Shown: piece by piece, positions 1 to 14,740 of the stretch
Layout: every line of letters starts with the position of its first letter
Position numbering within the stretch: the stretch's first letter is position 1
Source of the DNA: Tanypteryx hageni
Taxonomy: Eukaryota > Arthropoda > Insecta > Odonata > Petaluridae
Length of the DNA stretch: 64,000 nt
Assembly (NCBI GenBank): GCA_028673005.1
Contig: CM054116.1
Location: 77,698,572 to 77,762,571, forward strand
Direction of reading: 5' to 3'
The notes under the pieces: generated by a model
Told to the model about the DNA's origin: nothing
Databases searched by the model: none
Seen by the model: only the letters and a program-made list of their open reading frames with translations
Made by a program: the position numbers and the translations under genes

Positions 1-3000
1 GGCTTTTATCGACATTTAGAAGCCCACTTGTTTCCCTGTGAATGATGAAGTATTTTTATAATAACATTGGCGTATATGGTGGCTTTATGGGTAATTATTT
101 GCAATTAGAAGTCGTTATTGCCGTCTTGTCCACGAAAGTGTTCAGCATATTGAAATTAAATTTCTCTCAACTGCTTGGTTTATTTTGATTTATATAGATA
201 CACTCGGATTCCCCCAAATAGGTATTTTCTCTGTATCAAATGTTGTTTTGATTAACTTGAAGATTTTAGTAAGCTTGATTCCCAATGGGATATAAATATT
301 TGATTTTCAAGGTACGTAATATATTCCAACAGTTACAGAGTTCTGAGACATATTTCAGCTATCTAATATCCTTCTCCAGTATGTGTTGCACCATATTGAT
401 GAAAAGCATTTTTAGCTTTAGAGAGCGTTAAGTTGAACTGATAGGGTTTCGAGAAAACATAAAAGAAACTTATCTGCAGGACTTATACTTATAAGACTAG
501 AACGACAAATCGCTATTTGATTACTATTAACATTTATAAAACATCTCCATTTAATGCAAAAATCTCATATCCACCGAATATAAAATTTGCACAGTTGTAT
601 TTTAATTGTCTGTTTTAACAACACGTAGCGAAAAAACACTTGATTCTCTGAAAATAATCAGGATTTGGCTTTTTTTGTCTTTTCTCTGCAACGCACTCCA
701 AAATTTCAAGAGACAATGAGTAAAACGTGATTCAAGCTAAAATATATTTCTTACAAAATTTAATTTGGAGATGAATGATCTCTGTCGAATTACAAGGAAA
801 AACGAGAAGAAAGTAAAAAAGGAAAAGCAGAGAAAGGAAATACATCATTCGGAAAATGAAAACTTTTCGACTCCCGATTACAGTTTGATCTCGAACGTAA
901 TTTAAAAATATCGCTCTTTAAACTTGGCGATTCAAAAGTCCTTAAATTGAGTCGAGTCAAAACGAGACATAAGCCTCGTATTTATTTTTTAGAATAAAAA
1001 CTTTAATTGAGCGCCGTCGCGCCATTCCCTTCGTTGCCTCTCGTGGTTAAGAGTTCAGTCTCCGGCAATGTTGCTTTTTTCTATTCTGTCTGTCTCTCCT
1101 CTCGCTCGCCTCTTAATGACCGTTTTCTCAGAATTCGAAAAAATCGCATCTGGTAGAGAGAAAGTGAAGGTCATTAAAAAAAAGGGAGTAACAAGAGCGA
1201 AGTATGAAAAAATCGGTTCGCTTTCTTTTCACCAAATCTCTGTCAACTTTTTCGCCAACTAATGGGCAACTGTCGTGCGGAGAGGTCGTTAGGAATTCCG
1301 CGACGGAATTTTTTTTCCTGTTCCCAAGACACTGCGTTTTTCCTTGGTTCCTTTAGAATCTGGAGGGATTTGGAAGTTTCCTTCATTTGTCTGTGACCCT
1401 CCTCCGCCGACCGAAGACTCGAAAGAATCCTTCTGCTAGAGTGTGGGTAATTGCGATTCTTTTCAAGGTTGCCTTCGTTTTGTGGCTTTTTGACCACCAT
1501 GAATAGGTAGAGAAAAGCGAGATTGCCCCGGGAATGCGCCTAAATGCGTCTAATGTGCATTAACTGTCGAGTGCATTTTAGATACTCAAATAGGTTTGTC
1601 ATCAGAATGAAGAGTATTTATATACTCATCTTTAAATTACATCCAACGTAACACTAACATGCGGCATAATTATGTTCAGTGGTGTCTACGATATAAATAT
1701 TAATAGAGGACAACTTATGAATTCAGATGACATTGCGGCTCGGAGAAACCCGGATGGATACCATTTTCATTTAGTTTGAGCTTGTTAACATTATTGGTGA
1801 GGAGAACAGACCTCTCAGGCACACAGCGGGATCTAAATAGGCCATTTTTTGGCAGACCAATCCCCAACATACCACTCCACAGAGGACGAAAAACCATATT
1901 ATAGAGCATTCAATAGTTTATACTTGTCAGAACTCGAATCGATCGGCAAAGTTAAAATCTACCATGGTTTTAATCGCATACTTGTTGGTTGTTAGTTTGG
2001 ACTGTCGACACTCCCCTGAATAAAGAACAGCTTAGACCAGGCAGTAATATTACGTAACACGCGCACGGCAATACGAAGGAATTCGAAGAGTTTGGCACCG
2101 CTTTGCCCTTCTCAGCGCCAGCTTCGTAGAACTTGAACCAGATCTTATCGTTATCTCATGCCGGCCGACGTTAAGCTCTCCCCTCCAGGGACCTTCCTCC
2201 CACTCGGGCTTTAGGAAACGTTTGGCCTTTTTTCCAGAATCTTGTCTCTCAACGCCGCCCACGATCGCACTCCCGCCTTACGCCAGAATATCGAAAGAAA
2301 ATGGAATCGAATGATTCGAGCGAAATATCACGTCCCGAGGATCTGGAAAGTAATAAAAACCGAGCGATATTTTTGGTGCGATGCTGTCATTATAATTGGC
2401 CGGAATTTAATGGCTTACTTTATGCGAGGTTATTTTTAGACTTTGACAGGATTCTCCAAATAATATTCGCTTATGAAAAATGGCTTTTGGAATGCCTCGT
2501 CCCTCTTCATTGGCCTTAAACACCATTTCCCTTTTTAATAAAAAAAAATCATCGGAAACGTAAATAAAAAAGCGCTCTTATTTAAACAAACCGTGTCAAC
2601 ACTGCTACTTTCTGGAGACATCTCTAACTCATAGCGAATGTTCCGCTCAAGCGAAAAGCTAAATTTGTTCTCTGGAACAAGTGAAACGTGCGTACATACT
2701 CCTTAATCTTTATCAGGCGCTACTTCGTAAAAACTTGTGAATCGCAGTGAAAAGGATAACATTCGTAATTCATCTCGAGACTGAATTATCTAGCCCAACT
2801 TATTGCTGAAATCAAAATTGAAAATTTTCAACTTGAATATGTATTTACCGCTGAGAAAACGCGCCTGGCGCTTCGGCAACCCACATGACGACTATCGGGC
2901 CGATCTGCCTTGCCGAAATTCAAAACGTTACGATTTCCCTTTGTACATACGCATAAACGCTCGTTACTGACCGAACGGCGCGAGAATACGAGCCCGAGGC

Positions 3001-6000
3001 AAAAGGATATATTTTCTGAAAGAGTCGATTCGTATCAACAGGACCCTTTTGTTCTTCTCGTACGCTCTCTGCTCCTTTTCTCCTGGTCCCCTACCTACCT
3101 GTTGCCGAGATGGAGCGAGATCCCCGAGAGTGCCTCTTGGGTTTTTCCATTTCTGTCTCTTACCATGGTCGCCGTTGATGGAAAGTGGCATCGACTACGT
3201 AAATAGGGAAGGGGTGGGAGGAGGAAGGAAACGATGGAGAGGTGGGGGTTATTGCAAAGTTATTGGAGTCGTTTTCGCCCTTCCCATGAACCTCTTCATG
3301 GGAATTCCCTGCCATGCTCATTTTTGCCTATATTTTTCTATTTTCCGAGATAATCTTTCTACTTTATTGTACAGTCTCCTTTGGAGGGGAAAATTCGAAT
3401 GATGAAGTGTTTTCGAGCTGTTGACTATTTTTGTCCCGAGTTGTCATTTCGAAGAGATTTTAAATCAGAATATGGGTTGAAATTGAATGGTTCATTAATG
3501 TGATTGTGCCGGGAAGTAATTGAATGCTGTTATTTCAATCGCGTATATGTTACCTCCGTAATTTTCCAAAGGGCGCGTGAGATAAATTCATCGGTAAACA
3601 GATATCCTGAGAGGGATATATCCGCTGTAATTACATATTTTTAGCAAAATCAAATATGTAATTTGTAATTTCAAATGCTACCGTGAAGGCCATTGTATTT
3701 GTTGATTCCTTTTACGTCATGCTCTATGTCTTTCAATGTATAATTAGTCTCCGTGAAATAATAATTGATCATCGACATTATATTCACCATATTTCAGATT
3801 TATCTGTATCTGTTATGCTGAAGTAAAACCGATTATTGCACTCTAGCCTGATTCTGAAAATAACATATTTCAGGATGTTTTCTTTCGCCTTAAGTCGCTA
3901 GCAACACCTTATTTCTCGCGAGGTTCGGGTCTTCAATATCAGTTAATTTTTCAAAATCATAACGCCTACCTTCCTGTCTTTTTAAAGGAATGCGTCGCCT
4001 TGTTTTATATATCATTCTAAATCAGCCAAGAATACAGATTCCTTGCTCGAAAAAATATCTTATTCGCACGAACTTTTGAACAATGTTTCGCTCCTCGACG
4101 GGCATTTGAATCTGAGACTTAATATATGAGACTTAACTTGCTGATCTTTTGACGTCTCTGTACCAATGTAATAATGCAGTTACTTGACTTTGTAAAAAAA
4201 CAAAATTTCTTTCGTTTGCGACGATGGGAAGCTTTAAAACGGTATAAAACTCGGTTGGAATTAGATGTGGTCAAGGTTTCCTTACGAGTAAATAAATTTT
4301 GTTTGTCCTATACGAATCGTTGAATCAGGGATCGTTAATCCTTCTTTAGTAAAAGACTAAAGGGAGACGTTTCAAACTCTCGGCGGACGCCACGTCAATT
4401 TATGTATTCGAATATAATGGAGTGGTGTAAAACAAAAGTGATCTTTCTCATCACTAAATGATTTCGGTCTCCATATACATAAAAAAACCGTTGGAGGCTG
4501 ATATTTTAAATTACTTAAATTAAAGATTGCCTTTAGCAACTGTAGTTTAGTTGAGGAATATTTTGAAATTCTCGCGGGCACCGATTCGCGGGCACTACGA
4601 TGCGACCATTGTGTCCAAGTATAGAACAAGCGCAGATTTTGAGCTAATTGACGAATTGGTTCTTTATATTCAGGATATTTTTCATTTCGCTATTATGTGT
4701 TTGAGTTTAAGTATCTCTAGAACCATAAAGATTAAATTTAAATTTCACAGAAATTATGGCTTAACAAAAATCAATTTTTCAGAACTACTCGCTACTAAAA
4801 AACAAGATATTACCTGATATTGGCATTACTGCCATCGCCACGCAACACTTTTGGTGGTTTGCGGAGCTTCGTAAAGATTTAAATATTTGGCAAAATTCAA
4901 GTAAAGTGAACCGCAATTTGACAATATTGGGTTTATTTTTTAATAAAATTGGAATTCTATTATTGGAGTATGGCTCTTTTCACAGCAATTTCTTTAAGTC
5001 TACTTTGCTCATAAACTGCATTAAAATAGTTGTTTTTGCGAGAAAAAGCGACATTAACTGCAGCCTATTTGCTCAACTCAATTAGTTTTTTCTCGACTGC
5101 AGTTTCATTCCGTCGTAAAAACATTACATCACATAATAAGCTGAAAGGCGTTTTTGATGAAATTTTCTTGAATATACCGTGCAAAAAAAAACTAATTTTG
5201 AAAGCAAACCTTTTATATTTTGAAAAGAATCCTCAGCCGCATTTATGTAATTCATATAAAACTCGCTGGCTTTGAAGTTAGTTTTTAGTTTCGAGATTGG
5301 AAAATTTTTGTTTTAGTAGACAGCATTGCTTTGGAAGTGGGTGAATTTAATGATTTCAAAAATGTCTCTCTGAACCTCGGGAAAATGAATAAATATAGTC
5401 TATCTCTAAGAAATGCGATGAATGGCCGATGGGAAGTTCTTTCCTTGTTATCATACACGCAGAAGTCTCTTTAGCGTCACTTCTTAATTTAACCTTTTGT
5501 TGATAGGATAAAGTGAAGGCAATAAAATTTCGTTTTTTTACTAAGAAATAAAATAATGTTATAAAAGCGTTTAAACTGCATTGGAGAAGTAGAATTATAA
5601 CATACAAGTCTATTAAATAAAAACAAGTCTAGAATATTGCCCGTCGAAAGTACCGGATTAATGAAGTATTTCATAATAATGAAAAAACACTTTTAAATGC
5701 AAAAATTAAAGGGCAGGAGACAAATTATCAAAACTCACTCTAGTGGAACAGAGTAATACAAAACGTTTTTCTTATTTACGTAGAGATAATAAAAAATTAC
5801 AACGCTTGAACCATTTTTAACGCTGAAATTGATACATTTTTACACATTTCATTAGCAAGTGTCTTTAATATTTCTTTGCTACCGACATTTTTGAAGAAGA
5901 GCATTCATTTGCAGAGATCGATGGAATGAAAACGTTGATTTTTACACCCTAACTCTAGCAACACGACGGATCCTTCGTGTCACAGCCTTCCAACCGAACA

Positions 6001-6229
6001 TGAAAATCTTAACGAGGAGCTGTTAAGAGCTTTGATGACGCATTCCTCTTTCAGAACTTTTTATTAATCACTGGAAATGGAGGGAGGGAGGGAATCGAAC
6101 TTTGGAATGGATTTAAGGGTACCTAATACTTTACCCTCCCTCTATTTCGGAACATCCATCCTCTTTATGCCCCTTCGGTTCGAATAGGCTAATTATCCCG
6201 TCACATTCACGCTATGCCACATTCATTTG
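1..6229. other. AT-rich DNA, no gene recognised
   Basis: I see no open reading frame here longer than about 117 codons, and none that resembles a known protein family or has a convincing acceptor/donor pair with coding-like third-position bias. The longest open frame (3049-3402, +) is of low-information composition. The stretch may be intergenic or intronic. Short homopolymer runs are common. No transposon termini were recognised, although old decayed copies cannot be excluded by eye. Confidence 0.5.
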
Positions 6230-6239
6230 TTCTGGGATC

Positions 6240-7300
6240 CCTTCTCGAAGCCGTCTCTCTCTAACGCTTAATCTCCTTAAAGCTTTCCCTATCGAAAAAT
6301 ATTTCTCTCCATTCTACGCGCAGAAACTAACCCTTGTACGTCCTCTGCACTTCACCCTTAATCTTCCCCTTCCCACATACTCCATCTTTCTTTATCGCCT
6401 CTCTTTCTCCTCTTTCATTTGTTCCCTCGTCTTTCTTTGTCCAATTTTGCCTCCTTCCTTCTCCGTCTTCTTCCTTTGTTTCTCTTTCCTATCATCCTGT
6501 CACTCTTATTTTATCCTCTTATCCTGCTCATTTTCCCTCACAATATCTCATGAAGGGGGGAAAAGTTTTCTTTTCCTAATTACGTTCCGATAAAAGTAAT
6601 TATCTCTCTCCTTCCTATCACTTTTCCTAACATCTGTTCCCTACATTTTTTAATTTCCTTTTTCTTATTCTCTAATCACTCTCTTTTGTTATTCCTCTTT
6701 CTCGTGCTGTCTGTTTTGCTATCTTCCTCCATTCTCATCCTCTCTTTCTCTATTTCCCACTTCCTCTCTCCTTCCCCCTACTATATATTTTTTATGTATC
6801 TATCTCTCGTTTAACTCGTCTTATCTCTCATCCAATCTTTTTTATCTGTCTCTCCCTTTTCTCTCTTTCTCCTCGCACACTTTCCTCTGCTTCGTAATCT
6901 TCGATCCTTTTCAATTTCTCCCTCTTAATTCCTCCCTTTCCCTCTCCCTCTTTTTCTTTCGACCGCACGTAGATCCTCTTTATTTCATATTCTTCATTTT
7001 GAAGGAGGAAATCCCTTATCTTTTCCATTTTCAAAACTCATTCCCATTTGTTATGAATCACGACTTCTCCTATCTCTTCCCTTTTCCTCTCTCTCGCTCA
7101 TACTTTAAGCCAATTTTTCTTTTCCTCTCTTGTTTTTTCTACTTGCTTTTCTCTTTCTATTCCCTTCCTCGTCTCTCTACTATCCATCTCTCCGCGGCAT
7201 TTTTAGTCTCGACGAATCCAAAAAAAAACAACCTCGCTTCACTCTCCAGTTATTATCCCTCCGTGCACTTTTTCTGTTTCTATTGTGTTTCTCCTTTTGG
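6240..7300. repeat. Long pyrimidine-rich (C+T) tract
   Basis: For about 1 kb the + strand is strongly enriched in C and T, made of imperfect CTCTTTCC-like words rather than a simple repeat. Open frames inside it (for example 6334-6579 and 6999-7304) are Ser/Phe/Leu/Pro-rich and owe their openness to the lack of purine-rich stop codons, so I do not call them genes. Similar tracts recur at 8.2, 19.0-19.8, 20.7-21.2 and 50.5-54.4 kb. Confidence 0.7.
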
Positions 7301-10300
7301 GTAACTTCCAGCTTCACGAAAAGCTTTTCTCCTGCAAAAAATGAATGTTTTATATGTATGTGATTCATGCGCTCTCTCTCTGGTGGAATGGACTTTTTTT
7401 ATTTCATTTCCCCTCTCCGGCTCCGTTTAATCCGTTTTGTTTGACTAAGTGTTTTTTTTTCTTTTTGCCGTACTCCTAAAATATAATGGTTTCCTATCGT
7501 TTGATGGCGGTTATGACCAAGATAAATCTCTGTATTTTGACCAAACGTCGAAAACGGCGCCAGAAATTCTCGAGATTATTTAAAAAACATCTCGAGTTCC
7601 ATTCTTTATAAATGTTTCCATGGCGACTGGGGTCTGGGTAGAGTTCATGTGATCGTTAATTTATTTATGTAAAAATGGACCCAACTTTGTGGAAGAATAG
7701 CTTAGAGGAAATAATCGAATTGACTTCGCGAGGGATTATAATCTCCGTTTCTTTTGTCTTATACTCTCAACGGCGAATCTCATGTTTTTCTCCATAGCTG
7801 CTCATTTTATTTTTGTTACAGAAATTGTTAATTTTTTAACATTTGAACTTGTTGCAATAATTAATGAAAAATAAATAAATTAACCGAAAATTCTCACTGA
7901 CACCACATGGAAATATGTTAATGTTCATATTAAATATAACATAAATGCATTTGCGTCACATAAAGCCAAATTTCTTTCTTAATATTTTCAGCCAACAGTT
8001 GATCGGTGTAAAATTTCCAAACATCTTAAATTAATCAATACCTGTTTATCTCGAAAGATATGGCGTAGCACAAGAAGTCGCCTCGCTTACTGTCTTATGG
8101 GAGGTTAAATTTTGTCAGGCAAGTTGTCTGATTCTTTATTAAATGATGAAGTCGCCAATAAATCTCTTCGCTCTTCTTCTTTTATTGTTCCCGCAATTCC
8201 TGCTTAAATCTTTATCCCCCCCCACTCTTAGTCTCTCTCATCCGACTCCACACCATTCTCTCTCCCCCTCTAACTCTCCCACTCCTCCGCAGCCACTCCC
8301 ATTTTTGGACAACCTTTTCATCTCCTCCGCCATCTTGGATTCCCGCAGATCCATTTGTCTTCCTTCCCCACACCCTTTTTCCACTTTGCTCTCTCATCCT
8401 CCTCCCTCAAAGTGTTTTGGCTTGCCGGCATGGCAACAGCTGAGTGTCCGCACATCGTGTTCCCATCCCTCAACTGTTTTTTCCCAACGACCGGCTCTTT
8501 TTTCGCCTGAGCGAATGCGTAAACAACCGCCATCTATTCGGGTCGATAATGTACGTATTGGGTATTTTTTTTATCCATTTGTGTTTGAAATATGGTGAGA
8601 TTATCCGGTATCGTTTTAAGGGTCTCGATTTCTGTTTTTATTGAGAATCTGAGGATGATCGAAACAATTGACAGTTTGATTGCGAAATCTACAAATTTTT
8701 TACCCCTTTTAATCCATTTTAATAGAAATTCGATTACGTTATATTAATATCTTCAGAAGCATATTATAGACATAATTGTTGATAGAAAAGATATTGGAAA
8801 ATGTGTAGCCTACGCCTCAAACTTTGGCAAAGGAATTGCTGAAGCATTCAGAATTAAGTTGCAATTTCACAAAAAACATTGTTTCTTCCAATAAAATTTC
8901 ATGTTTGAAAGGGTTTGACGATTTAGAGTCTTTCTTTGTCATTTCAGTGACTGTTTTATCCAACATTGGTGCCTGTCCTTTTAATGAGATGGAAATGATT
9001 TTTGTCGTAAAGAACTACTCCATCTTTAAAAACATTTCATTTCTATAAAATATATATTTGTTGGAACAATTTTTTCTTAGAAATATATGCTCATTCTGTC
9101 AGATTTTAAAGAGTATTTGTCATGATAAAGTCAAAAAGTGTTTCGTGTCTTGATAATTCAGAACAACAGAGAATGCCATGTCTATAAATGATTTCCTAAG
9201 ATTTTTAAATTTCGCCTCCTGTGGAAAACAGTATTTACGATTCTTCATGCATGTATGCATGCGTTCTGTAAAGGGAATAAATCATCACATCCAAAAATAA
9301 ATAGTAAACATTTTTAGTTTTTGCCAATTTTACATTTTGCAAAAATGATTTTATGTATGAATGGTTCCAAAAAATACAAATACTAGAGGAAAACGAAATT
9401 ATTAATAAAACATTTAAAATTTGTATAGCTTACATTTAATACAAAACGTGTACGCTTCCTTTGGATATTCATGACTCTATTTGAGCACAATAATATATCA
9501 TTGGTGGAGATCAAATCCGTGGATCCAGCATCGACGGACGGGCGTTTGGAGCATCCCTCTACAGCGGAAACCTCGAAATTTAAGTCCCTCTATCCAGCAG
9601 AGATAACCGATATATTACTTTTGGATGAGAAATAGAGGAGTAGGAGAGTGGGAGCCATCAAAGCGCTTCGCAGAAAAACATTGGTATGGCATATGCTTTC
9701 TACAACATCGCGTGTTTTATTCAAATACACAAAAGGATAAAATTAAAATCAGACGTGGGTAATTCACGTCTTATTTTCGTGACCGTTTTTGTAAATTAAA
9801 CGGCCGTTCCTTCGACTTCTAATTTTTTTTTACTTCGCCCTTGGAACCCTTATCGCATAACATGCAAATCCAATGTCTGCATATTCGCTGCCTGGCGTCG
9901 TCTCAAATTCTTGATTCATTGAGGTATTTTACTCGGCGGTGCTTCGCACTTTGCGTGACTGTATTTCTATCAATTCGGCCATTTTGACCTTTTATTTTGC
10001 TCGTGCAGTCTTGTATCTCCTTTATAAATCGCATAGGAAAATTCGATGCAGGAGAAAATGTAACGCTCGCGGTAAAAAAAATTCGTCGAATCGACGCAAC
10101 TCTTTGCCTTCAGTTGACAGAGCTTCCACCACATAGAAGAGAATATTTGTTGATATCTCTTTTCACTCCTGCGGGAATCGCAATTCCATAAAGTGCACTT
10201 TATGGCCTTACGCAGGCAACAAAAATCGTTCCGTTAAGTGTTAAAAATAAACTTTCGTTCCTTTTTTCAGTAATTCTGTGCTCGAGTTGCGAAAGATTTA

Positions 10301-10679
10301 TGCGTGTTTTTATGCGTCATTGTATTTTTAACTCATTAATGCTGAAACCACAACGTTATCTGCAAAATGATAGCAAAAAATCATCTCATTCCGTCCTCAA
10401 AAATTGACGATAACTATTAAATTGAATGTGTTTCCATTAAAAATTGGAGCTGGAGTATTTTTTATACCTTTTATAAAATATTTCATGATTTTTTTATTTA
10501 CGTCAGTCGCAAATTCTGATACTGTAATCGCCTTATTGCTATTTTTCTAAACCGTGGAAACTTTATTTTGAAAACTCCTTTTTGCTTAAAATTATTTTTT
10601 CCCGATTTTTTTGTCTTTCCATTTTAAGGTTACTCTCTCGTAATACATACATTTTGAAAAATCCAAATTTTGAGTATTC
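7301..10679. other. No gene recognised; includes a short pyrimidine tract
   Basis: Mostly AT-rich unique-looking sequence. A C/T-rich block at about 8213-8410 keeps open a 151-codon frame (8143-8598, +) of Ser/Pro/Leu composition that I regard as non-coding. Nothing else recognisable was seen. Confidence 0.45.
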
Positions 10680-11545
10680 ATGTTAAATAGAAATTAACTC
10701 CTTAACCGTAAAATTCAAAATTAGAGACACAATGAATAAGGGGGAAAGGAAGGAAAGGCAAAAACAATAAAAATTATAAACTTACAGGTTTAGGGGATGT
10801 TACTCCACGCCAGGAACCTGATGTCACTCACACATTCACTCACACAATCGCACAAGCACTAATCCTAAAGGAGGAAAAGGAAACGGGACCATGTTTGCGA
10901 GAAATTACTCTGCGCCAGGGACCCAAAAATTCACACCGTTGCTTGAAGGTTTGTGAGTCAGTACGACCGCGACAGGGACCTTCTAAGCAAACACACGCAC
11001 ACGTACACGCCAAGAGGTAAAGGGAAAAAATAAAGGGGGAAGGAAAGGGGAAATAATACTAGGTTTACGGGAGATTAAACCAGGCCAGGGACCTAGTATC
11101 GCACACAGCGGCCTGTAGGTTTATGTGCCTTCCGGCAGCGACAGGGACCTAACAAACAAAACAATCACGCACGCAAGCACTCAAATACACGCACACAAGA
11201 TCTCTAAACGCACTATATACGTATTTCGAGGGCAATACTCTCATCATCAGTAGCTGACGTGTAATGATTGATTGATTAACCTTCTAGCAACGGTGTGATT
11301 TTTTGGGTCCCTGGCGCAGAGTAATTTCTCGCAAACCCGGTCCCGTTTCCTTTTCCTCCTTTAAGATTAGTGCTTGTTCGATTGAGTGAGTGAATGTGTG
11401 AGTGACATCAGGTCCCTGGCGTGGAGTAACAACCCCTAAACCTGTAAGTTTATAATTTTTATTGTTTTTGCCTTTCCTCCCCCTTATTCATTGTGTGTCT
11501 CTAATTTTGAATTTTACGGTTAAGGAGTTAATTTCTATTTAACAT
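10680..11545. mobile_element. Foldback element with about 265-bp inverted arms
   Basis: The sequence from 10680 to about 10947 reappears as its near-perfect reverse complement at about 11284-11545. Both outer ends read ATGTTAAATAG on their own strand. The spacer of roughly 335 bp holds further diverged versions of a block containing GCCAGGGACC, for example near 10915 and 11085, alternating with CACACGCACA-like tracts. No coding frame and no clear target-site duplication were found. This is the structure of a foldback or long-TIR non-autonomous DNA element, or of an inverted pair of a shorter repeat. I cannot assign a superfamily. Confidence 0.75.
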
Positions 11546-14500
11546 CGATTTCGCCGTAGTCTCCATCTTTACTTATTTATTATTTATTTAGTATTCATGG
11601 TCAACTTTTTGTAGACGTCAGCAACCATTTGTTACTATATACGAATGTGGATTTGAGCGTGTTTGCTTATTTGAAGCGAGGTAAATTTCTTTATTTTTCC
11701 TGGATGGAAAACTTTGATAAGGGATCCTCTCCCTTTACGAAATCTAATCCTTGAAGTAATAAGACTCTTATGCCTTCATTCCCGTTGACGGTAACGGAAA
11801 AAAGAAACGAGCTTTCTCCTATCGATTCTGGCAATGCGTATCTTCCGAGAGAGAGAGAGAGAGAAAGGATAGAATGTGGGCGCCAAGAGTGACTCACTCT
11901 CGGAGCAGAATAACAAGCCAATCCGAACGAAGTGTCCGACCGAGCCGCCCACTTTTCCTAGACCTAGGGAACTTTTTCTAGTATAAAAAAGAAAAGAGGA
12001 GGAGGGCGATGAACTATGAGATGGAACCCATCCAGACTATTCATCCTTTAAAGAGTTTCTCCAGAAAGCAGCATCAATAGAGGAGTGGCCGTCCGCCACA
12101 GCCATTCATGCCCGCACACATGCAGGCGAAACCACCCCCTTTGCGCGCTCATACTTAATGCTCTTGTCCCACTCCCTTTGGTCATCCTAAACGTCTCCTT
12201 CGCACAAAACCGGAGCCCATTCTCTCTTAAGTTATCAACCCTCTTCTTTCCTTCTCCCTCAGTGCAAACATTTTCTCCCGAACGAGTTTCTTTTTTTACC
12301 TACTACGTAAAAAAGTCACTCCATCCTTCGATGCGGAAGGAATTTTTATCCCACTTGTTTTTTTCGGATTATCAGAGCGAGATGGGACGGAGTTGAGATG
12401 TAAAAAGAAGTGCGTCTCTGACCGGTCATTCGGTCTGTTGGCTAGGTCTTATATATATATTTTTCCCTTGCGGTGCACGCGAGCGAACATGCATGGCGTC
12501 CTTGATGCATGCTCGTGTTTGTGTGCAGTATTTTTTTTTCAAGAGGCGGGGATAGGATGGAGAGAGATCTCGTGGGAGAGAAGAGTGCGAAAGATGAGAT
12601 AGGGGCTTCTTTTCTCTCCTTCGCTGCCTTCTCCGCTAAAATCTTCTCCTCCCTCGCAGCCGCCTTCTATTCCCTCGGGCCACATCCATCCCCTCGTCCC
12701 ATTTCTGTCTTTCCCTATCCACCTTTCTTTCTTTCTCTTTCTACAATGTCGCCTCTTTATGGTGGGTAGGGGACGCTAACATCGTCCTTTCTCGCCCGGT
12801 CACCTAATTTTTTTCGCCGAGAAACGCATTTTTTCCGTTCCATACAATTTTTTTATAGTTCGCTCATTCGATTTTTTTCCTTCTTCCTCTCCTCCTCCTA
12901 CGTCGTCTTCACTTCTATTTGCATCCTTCCCGAATGCAACCGTTGAGGAGATTGCAGCTACGGATAGCGAGGCGAGCGAAGAGTGAGTTTGCGCTTCGTC
13001 ATGTCGTAGTTGGTGACAGGGTTGTTTGGTCGAAAGGATTCCTTGCAATGCAGGAGACGTCGTTTATGTTTGTTTAATGTGTATTTCAGAGCTTTCATAA
13101 GGTCGTTTATTTGATTAATTCTTTTGTTTATCGTCGGGCTTTCATGGCCTATTACTATGATCTCCTAGGTAGTATAAGCAAGAAACACCTGCGCACGTGA
13201 ACATTCTAGGTAATGACTATCAGTTATCTTGTACATTATTTTTTTCCATTTCTTCTTACCAAGCACGCTGCGTGTATAAAGCAAAATAATGAAAGTGTCG
13301 TAGGATTAGTCCATGATTTTGCTAACTTTTAATATTTCTAAGCTAACATTAAGAAAACTTATGCTAAGAAAATGAATTAAAAATATATAGGCTTGGTAGG
13401 ATTCGATTTAAATCGACAAATGACGATAGACATCGAATTCGTAAAAATTTCAAAATCAACTACATTTTATGTAAAGTTATTTTTAAGGATTTTAAAATTT
13501 GCGTTATCACATTCAAATTTAATATATTTTAGCGCCAAACGTTCAAAACAAAGAGAAAATCGGCATTTGTCATAACAGACAGCCACACTTCATTCGGTAT
13601 TCCATACCCTTTCTAAGATTGCTTATGACTTAAGGATCCATACTGAGCTGACTCAGGTACGGGACAAAACATGATTACCGTTTTATTGGACTCGGTCCTT
13701 AATCTCAACCGCTTCTGATAATCCCTATGATATGACCAGCCTCCATACTCAATTTACTTAAAAGTCTTGACTTCTGTCGACAACCTCCAAGATGCGAAAA
13801 GAAAGATTTTCTCAAATTGAATCAATACTGATTGTCAAATATCCCTAAGCAAGTTTCGGAAGTATAACTAAATCCTACACACCACTTGACAGAATCCACT
13901 CGCCCATAACCCATTTCGTAGCTGGTTAGATTAAAAATCTACTACTACGAGTATATTTCTGGAACCCTGCCCCATATTATTTTCAAAAACGGTCCTAAAA
14001 TTTCTAGTTTTGGTAGCCATACCCATAATTAATTCTCCGTGTGAGAGAGTCCAATGATTATTTTTTTCTTGCAATGCTGTAGCATTGTTCAATGTTCGTA
14101 TTCCGGGTAGTAGTACCGAAAAATGAATGCGTTTAAGCAGGTATGAGTATAAAACCTTATGAGTTAACGCATGAAAATAATGCCTATTTTTGAAAAGCTG
14201 TAGTTGGGAAATAAAAATCCAATCCATATGCTTTAAAGTATGTTTATGATATACATTTTTATAAACCAATCTTTGCAAAATAAAATTTTATTGCTGATTC
14301 TTTCTGAAAAATGGCCGTATCAAGATGGGGTCTATGATTCGGCATTGTCGTCTTCGGGCCATGATTGTGATGTAACGAATAGTCGGAATCAAAAAATAAA
14401 ACAGTTTTGCAAATTATATGAATACACAAATGGCCTCTTCTATCCGCATTAAAATTGAGTAATTACTGCTATTTCTGTTTGCAATTAAATATATTGTATG

Positions 14501-14740
14501 GAAAACTCATAAAATTTCGTATATTATATTTGAATTGCAAAAGAACCAATTTAAATATTTCAAAATCTGTAGTCTACTCTATTTCTACATGTTTGCTGAA
14601 TACATGTATTAAATTTCAGATTTTTATCCTTAACGGTTTTTGAGAAATCGTGGCCCAAAATGTTGAAAATGTAGTTTTCGGGAAAATGGCTTTAAAGATA
14701 GAACAATAATTTCTAGCAGTGAAGTGGAAACATATTCCTT
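11546..14740. other. No gene recognised; small repeats only
   Basis: Contains a (GA)n microsatellite at about 11849-11864 and a pyrimidine-rich part at 12600-12760. A 28-bp block at 13389-13416 (starting AGGCTTGGTAGGATT) recurs at 32162-32189. Open frames up to 115 codons do not resemble known proteins. Confidence 0.45.
13389..13416 (+). repeat. Short dispersed repeat, also at 32162-32189
   Basis: The block AGGCTTGGTAGGATT followed by a base and GATTTAAATCGA is present here and at 32162-32189 with one visible difference. It probably marks the edge of a decayed transposon family. Its full extent is unclear because the flanks diverge quickly. Confidence 0.5.
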
